Part shown: piece by piece, positions 15,706 through 23,079 of the stretch
How the letters are laid out: every line of letters begins with the position of its first letter
Numbering within the stretch: the stretch's first letter is position 1
NCBI GenBank assembly: GCA_031417915.1
Contig: JANOWN010000053.1
Span: forward strand, 1 to 28,574
DNA from: Methylotenera_A sp031417915
Lineage (GTDB): Bacteria; Pseudomonadota; Gammaproteobacteria; Burkholderiales; Methylophilaceae
Reading direction: 5' to 3'
Length of the DNA: 28,574 nucleotides
Position numbers and translations under genes: made by a program
Notes under the pieces: generated by a model
What the model saw: the letters and a program-made list of their open reading frames with translations, nothing else
Databases searched by the model: none
What the model was told of the DNA's origin: nothing

Positions 15706-17394
15706 ATGTTAGCGACAGTAAAACATAAAATCCAGGCGATTTTTTATTCTCAAGATGCGCAAAAAAATCTTGGGTGGATGGACACGCTCACCGAAATGGA
15801 CGAGCTAGATGCGCTAAAAGAAATCACTTCTCAGCTGGTAAAAATTCAATTTACTGAAAATAATATTTTAGAGCGCCGTATAGATTTGGTGCTGGAGATC
15901 GACAGAAAAACCTACCGGCACGCCAAAAAAATAACACACAAGTACTTAACTACATTGAGATTAAGTAGAGAAGTGGAAGCTGATATTTACAACACAGTCT
16001 ATTTATATCAGCGTCAACTTTATGTCGCGTATACCCAATTTTTAGATTATTACCAAGCGCAAAATAAAATAGTTTTGGATGATGCAAAAATGAATTTAAT
16101 TTTAGCGCGTCACTTAAATGCAACTTTTGCAGCGGCCAAATGGCGCTATTTTGATGACCAGCCTGCGCCAATTGGCACTTGGACAAATGTTTGTAAAGTC
16201 ATCAAATGTGCTGAAAATTTGTCAATAATGAATGCCAACCTATTTTTGTATGACTTTCAAACAAAGGAAACCAGCCTTGCGACCATATTAAAACAAGGCT
16301 TTATGATGGATACCTTGCATAAAGGTAGTTATAGCCGTCTGCAAGTTCAAATGATTGAGCAAATTCTTAAAATTTGGGCGACCAATCCATTAATTACGGT
16401 GAAGCACAAGCAAGATAAATATCAATTTTTTATTAATATTGAATCGGACAAAGGCCCAGAGCGCATTCGCGCCGTTGAAAAATTTGCTGATTATCGCTTT
16501 TGGAAAACCACGCGCTTAGTCGATAAGATAGAAGCTTATTTATGCGCGGTGGACACACAAAAACCATTGCAGTCGTTTGGTTTAGAGAAAATGGCCTCTA
16601 GAGAAGTAATCGTGAAGTTGTTTAAAAAATTGCGCGTGGATTGGTGCGTAGAAGGTTACGAGCGCCAACGCAGAAGTGAACCTAGAAATAAGCGCAACAA
16701 ACTGATTAATGTGAGCTATGGCTTAGAAGATATTTGCCGCCGCTTAAATGCCGCAAAACCTAAGTTAATCATAGAGCCTATGCAAAAACCAGAGCCACAA
16801 AAAGATGATGGCTTGTACGACTTTGAAATGCGCGTAGCTACGCAACACGTTCAGCAACAGGCGCCTCAAGTTTTTAACCCGAGTCAAAATAAGCTGGGTA
16901 GCGAAAATTGGTGGCTGGTGGATGAAAGCGCGCGTGGTTTTGGTGTGGATTTAGGCAAAACTTATAGCAGCTGGATAGAAACTGGCAAGCTGATTGGCTA
17001 TACCTCGGCAGATGATAAAGATTTATTTGTGATTGCTGAAATTAAAAGTATACGCAAACAAGCTAATGGCACTTATCGCGCTGGGTTAGAAGTGCTTGGT
17101 ACACACGGCAGCTCGGTTAAGGTTGGACGCATGGATCAAAATAATTTTTCAGAAGCATTAACTGGCTATTTTGTGGATGACGCAGACGCTAACGCGAGTC
17201 AGTTTAATACTTATTCTGGCGTACTGTTAGGTGGTTTAGATGATAGAAAATCTAATCGAGTATCGTTAATTATGCCTAGAAGCGAATATAAACGCGGCAA
17301 TAAATTTAAAATTAACATTGCCGGCAACGACGAGGTGCTGGAGATGGGCGTGCCGCTGATGAAGCAGCGCGAATGGGTACGCGTGGCCATTTAA
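15706..17394 (+). CDS. Uncharacterised protein, possibly with a degenerate PilZ-like region
   Basis: I do not recognise this family with confidence. The frame is open from an ATG at 15652 (580 residues). The ATG at 15706 (562 residues, MLATVKHKIQ) has AGGT at a reasonable distance and is the start chosen here. There is no signal peptide or clear membrane helix, so it should be cytosolic. Residues about 30-330 are helical and rich in charged and aromatic residues, with many YxxxY stretches. Near residue 325-350 is RQRRSEPRNKRNKLINVSYGLEDI, whose spacing of Arg residues before a beta-like VSYGL recalls the start of PilZ c-di-GMP domains, but the usual D/NxSxxG is not obvious. The C-terminal 140 residues are beta-rich. 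It stands alone between ribE (divergent) and lolC (same strand). Confidence 0.75.
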   Translation: MLATVKHKIQAIFYSQDAQKNLGWMDTLTEMDELDALKEITSQLVKIQFTENNILERRIDLVLEIDRKTYRHAKKITHKYLTTLRLSREVEADIYNTVYLYQRQLYVAYTQFLDYYQAQNKIVLDDAKMNLILARHLNATFAAAKWRYFDDQPAPIGTWTNVCKVIKCAENLSIMNANLFLYDFQTKETSLATILKQGFMMDTLHKGSYSRLQVQMIEQILKIWATNPLITVKHKQDKYQFFINIESDKGPERIRAVEKFADYRFWKTTRLVDKIEAYLCAVDTQKPLQSFGLEKMASREVIVKLFKKLRVDWCVEGYERQRRSEPRNKRNKLINVSYGLEDICRRLNAAKPKLIIEPMQKPEPQKDDGLYDFEMRVATQHVQQQAPQVFNPSQNKLGSENWWLVDESARGFGVDLGKTYSSWIETGKLIGYTSADDKDLFVIAEIKSIRKQANGTYRAGLEVLGTHGSSVKVGRMDQNNFSEALTGYFVDDADANASQFNTYSGVLLGGLDDRKSNRVSLIMPRSEYKRGNKFKINIAGNDEVLEMGVPLMKQREWVRVAI

Positions 17395-17439
17395 ATTTAG
17401 CTTCTGTCAATTTAAGCATTAAATTTTTCTAGCTTGGTT

Positions 17440-17472
17440 AGAATCTTAGCTGCATAAAACTGCTAAGATTCT
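17440..17472. promoter_or_regulatory. Perfect 11-bp inverted repeat immediately before lolC
   Basis: AGAATCTTAGC and GCTAAGATTCT are exact inverted copies separated by 11 bases (TGCATAAAACT). The right arm ends three bases before the lolC ATG, where a Shine-Dalgarno sequence would be expected; none is visible. It could be a protein-binding operator, an mRNA hairpin that controls lolC translation, or a terminator for the upstream gene, though no T-run follows. Confidence 0.6.
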
Positions 17473-17475
17473 GCT

Positions 17476-18741
17476 ATGTCAATATTTTCCAATTTGCCGT
17501 TTGAGCTGTTTGTCGGCATGCGCTATTTACGCGCAAAACGCAAAAATCACTTTAGTACGTTCATTTCTATCACTAGCATGGTCGGCATTGCGCTTGGCGT
17601 GGCGGTACTTATTATCGTGCTTTCGGTGATGAACGGCTTTGGCACTGAACTGCGAAATCGCATTTTAGGCGTGGCTTCGCATCTGCAAATTACGCAGGGT
17701 GATAACACGCTCTCAAACTGGCAGCAGGTGGTGGCTGGCATTGATGGCACGCCGCATGTGCTGGCGGCCGCACCTTTTGTGATGGGGCAGGGCATGCTGT
17801 CGTTTAATTCGGCTGCACAAGGCACGCTGGTGCGCGGCATTGTGCCTGAGGATGAGATTAAAGTGGCTGAATTTGCTGATAAAATGAAAGTTGGCAAACT
17901 GGACGACCTGCGCGCAGGCGAATTCAACATTATTTTAGGCGCAGATTTGGCCTACGCTTTGGGCGCAACGGTAGGCGAAAAAGTCGTGCTCATGTCACCA
18001 TCGGGCCAAGCGACGCCAGTCGGCACCATGCCGCGCATGAAGCAATTTAAGCTCGTTGGCTTGTTCGAAATGGGCTACCAAAATTACGATTCTGGCCTAG
18101 CGCTCGTTCACATGGAAGATGCCGCCAAATTGTATCGTATGGGCGACAAAATCACTGGTTTGCGCATCAAGTTAGATGACCCATTTTTAACGCCAGAAGT
18201 CGCGCCAGCTATCGCTGCCAAGCTCGCTAGCCAAGGCAATTATTACATTAGCGATTGGGTGCAAGAAAATCCGAATTTTTTCGCTGCGCTTAAAATGGAA
18301 AAACGCATCATGTCGATTATTATGGTGCTGGTGGTGGCGGTGGCCGCGTTCAATATCGTTTCCACGCTCATTATGGCGGTTATCGATAAGCGCGCCGACA
18401 TTGCAATTATGCGCACTTTTGGCGCCAGCCCGCGCAGCATTATGCGCATTTTTATCATTCAAGGCGCGCTCATCGGCATCATCGGCACTTTACTGGGAGT
18501 CGCGCTGGGCTTGCTAATTGCGCTTAATATAGGCGTGATTGTGCCGTTTATTGAGAACCTATTTCACGTACAATTTTTGGCTAAAGATGTCTATTATATT
18601 AGCGAAGTGCCGTCGCAAGTGCTGTGGTCGGACGTGCTGGCGATTACGCTCACTTCGATTATTTTAAGCTTGCTGGCGACACTTTACCCAAGCTACAAAG
18701 CCTCGCAAATCAATCCAGCGGAGGCCTTGCGCTATGAGTAG
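17476..18741 (+). CDS. lolC: Lipoprotein-releasing ABC permease LolC/LolE
   Basis: A 421-residue inner-membrane permease that, with LolD, extracts outer-membrane lipoproteins and passes them to LolA. The N-terminus FELFVGMRYLRAKRKNHFSTFISITS is the LolC/E signature. One membrane helix follows (about 30-50), then a periplasmic domain of about 220 residues, then three C-terminal helices (about 275-300, 325-350, 385-405) of the MacB/FtsX type, ending YPSYKASQINPAEALRYE. Only one permease gene is present beside lolD, so a homodimeric LolF-type transporter is possible. The lolD start overlaps its end by 8 bases. Confidence 0.93.
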   Translation: MSIFSNLPFELFVGMRYLRAKRKNHFSTFISITSMVGIALGVAVLIIVLSVMNGFGTELRNRILGVASHLQITQGDNTLSNWQQVVAGIDGTPHVLAAAPFVMGQGMLSFNSAAQGTLVRGIVPEDEIKVAEFADKMKVGKLDDLRAGEFNIILGADLAYALGATVGEKVVLMSPSGQATPVGTMPRMKQFKLVGLFEMGYQNYDSGLALVHMEDAAKLYRMGDKITGLRIKLDDPFLTPEVAPAIAAKLASQGNYYISDWVQENPNFFAALKMEKRIMSIIMVLVVAVAAFNIVSTLIMAVIDKRADIAIMRTFGASPRSIMRIFIIQGALIGIIGTLLGVALGLLIALNIGVIVPFIENLFHVQFLAKDVYYISEVPSQVLWSDVLAITLTSIILSLLATLYPSYKASQINPAEALRYE

Positions 18742-19408
18742 CATTATTCAATGCAAAAACCTGTGCAAAACCTATTCTGGCTTAGATGTCGCCGTGCTAA
18801 ACGGTATCGATTTGAATATCAACAAAGGTGAGCAAATCGCCATTGTCGGTGAATCTGGTTCGGGCAAAAGTACCTTGTTACATTTACTCGGCGGCTTGGA
18901 TGCGCCTAGCAGCGGAAATGTTGAGCTGGCGGGCAAAAATTTGAGCCAAATGTCGGAAGCCGAAAAAGGTCTGCTGCGCAATCAAACCTTGGGTTTTGTC
19001 TATCAATTTCATCATTTATTACCAGAATTCACCGCCATCGAAAACGTCGCCATGCCGCTGTTGATTCGTCGGTTACCTCGCGAAACGGCGCTGGAAAGCG
19101 CAAAAAAAATGCTTACAAAAGTAGGTTTATCGCATCGCTTTGAACACATGCCAAGTGAGCTTTCTGGCGGCGAGCGGCAGCGTGCGGCGTTGGCGCGCGC
19201 GCTGGTTTCTCGGCCAGAATGCGTGCTGGCGGATGAGCCCACTGGCAATTTGGATCGCGTGACTGCCAACCAAGTATTTGATTTATTGTTGGAAATTAAC
19301 GAAGAGCAAAATACCAGCTTGGTCGTTGTCACGCACGATTTGGGTTTGGCGGCAAAAATGCAACGGCAATATCGGCTACAAGACGGCAAACTTATTTCGT
19401 TTGGCTAA
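18734..19408 (+). CDS. lolD: Lipoprotein-releasing ABC ATPase LolD
   Basis: A 224-residue ATPase subunit of the Lol transporter. Motifs are Walker A GESGSGKST (about 39-47), the Q-loop in FVYQFHHLLPEFTA, the signature LSGGERQRAALARAL (about 142-156), Walker B VLADEPTGNLD (about 163-173) and the switch His in VVTHD. The FHHLLPEF stretch is characteristic of LolD. It is coupled to lolC by an 8-base overlap, with GGAGG upstream within lolC, and comEC begins 20 bases after its stop. Confidence 0.95.
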   Translation: MSSIIQCKNLCKTYSGLDVAVLNGIDLNINKGEQIAIVGESGSGKSTLLHLLGGLDAPSSGNVELAGKNLSQMSEAEKGLLRNQTLGFVYQFHHLLPEFTAIENVAMPLLIRRLPRETALESAKKMLTKVGLSHRFEHMPSELSGGERQRAALARALVSRPECVLADEPTGNLDRVTANQVFDLLLEINEEQNTSLVVVTHDLGLAAKMQRQYRLQDGKLISFG

Positions 19409-19428
19409 ATGATAGTCGCAGTACCCAA

Positions 19429-21915
19429 ATGATTATTTTTGCATTGGGTTTTGTATTTGGCGCTTTTTTGTTGCAACAACAAGCCCATTTACCTGATGTT
19501 GCATATACTCTGGGATCCGCATGGATATTAGGCTGCAGCCTAGTTATTTTTATTCGATTTAAACATCATTTAGTAAAAAAATTAAGTCTTTTTGTGCTTG
19601 CAGGGTTGCTGGGTTTTCTCTGGGCGGCGACTTTTGCAACGCTACGATTAAGTGATGAATTGCCGCAAGATTGGCAACAGAAAAATGTGGAAATTATAGG
19701 CGTGATGGCGAGTTTGCCAGAAGTCACTGAGCACGGCGAGCGTTTTAGGTTTGATGTTGAAAAGGTTTTAACAAAAGATGCACTAAATTCACCAAAAATC
19801 CCACAGCATATTTCGCTCAATTATTATCGAGAAGTTGAATCTACCAAACCAGAAAACGCGTCCAACCTGACTAGCCACTTTCACGCGGGCGAGCGCTGGC
19901 AATTCACTGTGCGCCTCAAGCGCCCGCACAGCACTTATAATCCGCACGGTTTCGATTTTGAAGCTTGGGCGCTGGCGGAAAATATACGCGCCACGGGCGC
20001 CATTCGCAACAAAAGTGGTTATAAAAAACTCACCAATTTTGTGTGGAAACCCAGTTATGTAATTGAACAAGCGCGCGAAAAAATTGGCAATAAAATCTCT
20101 CAAACCCTAGAAAATAAGCTATATGCAGGCGTGATTCGCGCATTGGTAGTGGGCGACGATAGTCAAATTTCGCAAGCGCAATGGGACGTGTTTTTTAAAA
20201 CTGGAGTTGGACATTTGGTGTCGATTTCTGGTTTGCACATTACCATGTTGGCGGGTTTGGCTTTTTCATTGGTTGCGTTTAGTTGGCGGCGAATACCCAG
20301 TTTAGTGATGCGCTTGCCGACGCGCAAAGCAGCGACAATTGCGGGTGTGCTGGTCGCGCTTATGTATGCTGCTTTGGCGGGCTGGTCGGTGCCCACGCAG
20401 CGCACTGTTTTTATGTTACTAACATTTGCCACCGCGCTTTTGTTGGCGCGCAATTTGGCCGTTTCGCGCGTGCTGGCCATCGCCTTAATCGTGGTAGTTT
20501 TGTTCGATCCGTGGGCCGTCATCGCGCCAGGTTTTTGGCTATCGTTTGGCGCAGTTGCGCTGATTGCCTACGTCACAGTCAACAGATTAAAAGCCGCGCA
20601 TTGGTTTAAAACCGCCATTAACACGCAATGGGCGATTACTTTGGGCTTGCTGCCGCCGCTCATTTTCATGTTCGGGCAAACCTCCGTCGTTTCGCCGCTC
20701 GCTAATGCATTTGCCATTCCCATTATTTCGCTTTTGGTTGTGCCGTTGGCGATTTTTGGTAGCTTGCTCAATCTCAATTTTGTGTTGCAAGCCTCTCATT
20801 TTATTTTAGAAATTTGCATGCACGGTCTCAATTATTTGGCGAATTTACCCACTTGGCAACAAGCCTCCCCGCCAATGTGGACAATGTTGGTGGCGATGTT
20901 AGGTATGTTGTGGCTTTTGTTGCCGCGAGGTTTTCCGCAGCGTTGGTTGGGCATCATTTTATTGTTGCCACTATTTTTTGTAGAAGTTGAAAAACCCAAA
21001 ATTGGCGAAATGCGCGTGGCTGTTTTGGATGTTGGACAGGGGTTGGCGGTGGTGATTCAAACTAGAAATCACACCTTACTTTACGATGCAGGTTCGCGCT
21101 ATTCGGCGCAATCGGATGCGGGTAGCAAAATTGTGGTGCCGTATTTGCGCGGCGAAGGTGTGAAGAAACTAGACGGGTTTATCGTGAGCCACGACGACAT
21201 CGACCATAGCGGTGGCGCAGCTTCTGTGCTAGCACTTGTGCCAGTGAACTGGCTAGCGAGCTCGTTCGATTTGCTGAACGAAATGAAACCTAAAAAATCC
21301 ATAAAATGCTTCTCAGGCCAGTATTGGCGCTGGGATAACGTACATTTTGAAGTGCTACACCCAAGTTTAGAAAGTTACGAAAACGCCGAAATAAAAGACA
21401 ATAACCGCAGTTGCGTGGTGAAAGTGACCAGCCAATTTGGCAGCATTTTACTCACGGGAGACATTGAAAAAGAAGCCGAAAGTTTACTTTTAGAGCATGC
21501 CCTGCAACCACAAGGGCTGTCCCCGCAGAATATACCGGCTAAAGCTGGCTATTCATACGTGAAACCCAATATCCATGGGGGTGATGGCGATTCTGTTTTA
21601 AATAATAAAGGCTTAGAAAAAGATTATTTACTTAAAAGTGATGTGCTAATTGCGCCACACCATGGCAGCAAAACTTCCTCTACCGTGGAATTTGTACAAG
21701 CGGTTGGTGCAAAACAGATTATTTTTACTGTCGGCTACTTGAATCGTTTTAAACATCCTAAGCCATTGATTGAAAAACGTTTTGAGGAAAGTGGCGCGTT
21801 TACGTATCGCTCTGATTATCAAGGTGCAGTTTTGATAGATTTCAAAAAGAATAATCCTATAAAAATGACGGCTTGGCGCCAAAGCCAGCCACGCTATTGG
21901 CATGATAGCTATTAA
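19429..21915 (+). CDS. comEC: ComEC/Rec2 DNA-uptake channel protein
   Basis: An 828-residue inner-membrane protein that carries transforming DNA across the cytoplasmic membrane. The N-terminal part has two or three membrane helices and a DUF4131-like periplasmic domain. The competence domain follows, with ALVVGDDSQIS and HLVSISGLHITM (about residues 240-280) and about eight membrane helices. From about residue 525 there is a metallo-beta-lactamase-like domain with VLDVGQGLAVVIQT, DAGS, SHDDIDHSGG and APHHGSKTSS. Two places carry dispersed-repeat sequence: residues about 27-38 (TLGSAWILGCSLV) and a 40-residue extra segment at about 692-734. The frame stays open through both. The start ATG has no clear ribosome site. 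With pilT and pilU nearby, natural competence is plausible. Confidence 0.93.
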   Translation: MIIFALGFVFGAFLLQQQAHLPDVAYTLGSAWILGCSLVIFIRFKHHLVKKLSLFVLAGLLGFLWAATFATLRLSDELPQDWQQKNVEIIGVMASLPEVTEHGERFRFDVEKVLTKDALNSPKIPQHISLNYYREVESTKPENASNLTSHFHAGERWQFTVRLKRPHSTYNPHGFDFEAWALAENIRATGAIRNKSGYKKLTNFVWKPSYVIEQAREKIGNKISQTLENKLYAGVIRALVVGDDSQISQAQWDVFFKTGVGHLVSISGLHITMLAGLAFSLVAFSWRRIPSLVMRLPTRKAATIAGVLVALMYAALAGWSVPTQRTVFMLLTFATALLLARNLAVSRVLAIALIVVVLFDPWAVIAPGFWLSFGAVALIAYVTVNRLKAAHWFKTAINTQWAITLGLLPPLIFMFGQTSVVSPLANAFAIPIISLLVVPLAIFGSLLNLNFVLQASHFILEICMHGLNYLANLPTWQQASPPMWTMLVAMLGMLWLLLPRGFPQRWLGIILLLPLFFVEVEKPKIGEMRVAVLDVGQGLAVVIQTRNHTLLYDAGSRYSAQSDAGSKIVVPYLRGEGVKKLDGFIVSHDDIDHSGGAASVLALVPVNWLASSFDLLNEMKPKKSIKCFSGQYWRWDNVHFEVLHPSLESYENAEIKDNNRSCVVKVTSQFGSILLTGDIEKEAESLLLEHALQPQGLSPQNIPAKAGYSYVKPNIHGGDGDSVLNNKGLEKDYLLKSDVLIAPHHGSKTSSTVEFVQAVGAKQIIFTVGYLNRFKHPKPLIEKRFEESGAFTYRSDYQGAVLIDFKKNNPIKMTAWRQSQPRYWHDSY
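19508..19541 (+). repeat. Dispersed repeat, copy C (inside comEC)
   Basis: It contains CTCTGGGATCC, then GCATGGATATTAGG, then CTGCAGCC. It differs from copy B by one base in the 14-base core. It lies in frame in comEC and encodes GSAWILGCS within an N-terminal hydrophobic segment, where sequence is likely to be tolerant of change. The end GGCTGCAGCC is itself a 10-base palindrome. Confidence 0.7.
21521..21590 (-). repeat. Repeat-derived insert in comEC with partial copy E
   Basis: On the minus strand, 21565-21578 reads CATGGATATTGGG, an exact 13-base match to the core of copy B, in the reverse orientation to copies A to D. About 20 bases away is a small stem-loop, CCGGCT-AA-AGCTGG (21535-21548), of the kind seen in REP-like elements. 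Both lie inside an extra segment of ComEC translated as PQNIPAKAGYSYVKPNIHGG. Confidence 0.55.
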
Positions 21916-22000
21916 TCAAAATCTTGGCATAAAGAAACTTGCCGAAATGCGCGCTTCCAGCTAAAGTAACGGAAGTTTTGAAATCTTAAGGAGTGTCGCT

Positions 22001-22606
22001 GTGTGGGAAATTATTCAGGCCGCTGGCTGGCCAATTTGGCCGCTTATCATTGCATCTATTATCGCGCTGGCGATTATTGGTGAGCGTTATTGGGCTTTGC
22101 GCAGCGAGGTGGTCGCGCCTACAAATTTGTTGCCAGAAGTGCAGAAGTGGCTGGGGCAGGGCGGCGTGACGAAAGAAACCTTGAATAAATTGGAACAGCA
22201 TTCAGCATTAGGTCAAATTTTTGCGAGTGCATTATCAAACGCAAAAAATTCGCGTGAAGTGACTAAAGAAGCGATTGAAGAAACAGGTCGCGCCGTTGCG
22301 CACAAATTAGAGCGTTATTTGCCGATATTAGGCACTATCGCCACAGTGGCGCCGTTATTGGGCTTGCTGGGCACGGTCATCGGCATGGTGGAGCTGTTCG
22401 GCTCGTTTACCAATAGTGGCCACGATGTAGCGCAATTTGCGCGCGGCATTTCTGTGGCGCTTTATAACACCGCAGCGGGTATTGTGGTGGCGGTGCCAGC
22501 CATGATTGCCTATCGCTATTTCCGCAGTAAAGTGGACGATTTGCTCGTAGATATGGAGCAACAAGCCATCAAGCTCGTAGAAATATTACACGGTCAGAGA
22601 AATTAA
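22001..22606 (+). CDS. exbB: MotA/TolQ/ExbB proton-channel family protein
   Basis: A 201-residue inner-membrane protein. The start is GTG, with AAGGAG seven bases upstream. There is one helix near the N-terminus (WPLIIASIIALAIIGERYWAL), a cytoplasmic loop, and two C-terminal helices in the conserved segment LPILGTIATVAPLLGLLGTVIGMVELF (about 107-135) and ISVALYNTAAGIVVAVPAMIAYRYF. With the adjacent ExbD it forms a proton-driven motor coupling inner-membrane energy to the outer membrane. Its place before msbA-lpxK is frequent in Beta- and Gammaproteobacteria. TolQ is the alternative, but no tolA, tolB or pal follow. Confidence 0.87.
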   Translation: MWEIIQAAGWPIWPLIIASIIALAIIGERYWALRSEVVAPTNLLPEVQKWLGQGGVTKETLNKLEQHSALGQIFASALSNAKNSREVTKEAIEETGRAVAHKLERYLPILGTIATVAPLLGLLGTVIGMVELFGSFTNSGHDVAQFARGISVALYNTAAGIVVAVPAMIAYRYFRSKVDDLLVDMEQQAIKLVEILHGQRN

Positions 22607-22608
22607 TT

Positions 22609-23028
22609 ATGAATTTTCAACGCGGCAGACGGCACGAAGAGCTCGAGATGAATCTCGTGCCTTTAATCGATGTGTTATTGGTGATAATTATTTTCTTGGT
22701 GGTTAGCGCGACTTTTTCGCGCACCAGCGAATTGCAAATCAATTTGCCGACCGCTGAAGCTAATGCACCAGAAGATAAGCCATTGGTGATTACAGTTGAA
22801 GTGGATGCGACTGGGCATTATATGGTCAACGGCAACGCGGTAGATGGCGCGAGTGTAGAAGGTATTGCTTCGGCGCTCACCAAGGCTGGCGGCAATGGTA
22901 AAGAGCCAACTATAGTGATTAATGCCGATGCGAAATCGACGCATCAAAGCGTAGTGAACGTGATGGAAGCCGCGCGGCAAGCCAATTACACGCATATTAC
23001 TTTCGCTACACAGATTGGCGCCGAATAG
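22609..23028 (+). CDS. exbD: ExbD/TolR family biopolymer transport protein
   Basis: A 139-residue single-pass protein. The start MNFQRGRRHEELEMNLVPLID is the ExbD/TolR signature, with the membrane aspartate in NLVPLIDVLLVIIIFLVVS at about residue 24. A periplasmic domain ending HITFATQIG follows. It begins two bases after the exbB stop and forms the ExbB-ExbD stator pair. Confidence 0.9.
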   Translation: MNFQRGRRHEELEMNLVPLIDVLLVIIIFLVVSATFSRTSELQINLPTAEANAPEDKPLVITVEVDATGHYMVNGNAVDGASVEGIASALTKAGGNGKEPTIVINADAKSTHQSVVNVMEAARQANYTHITFATQIGAE

Positions 23029-23079
23029 TATTGAGTTTTTTCTCTCAGTATTCGACTGTCAGAATTTAAACCTAAATTA

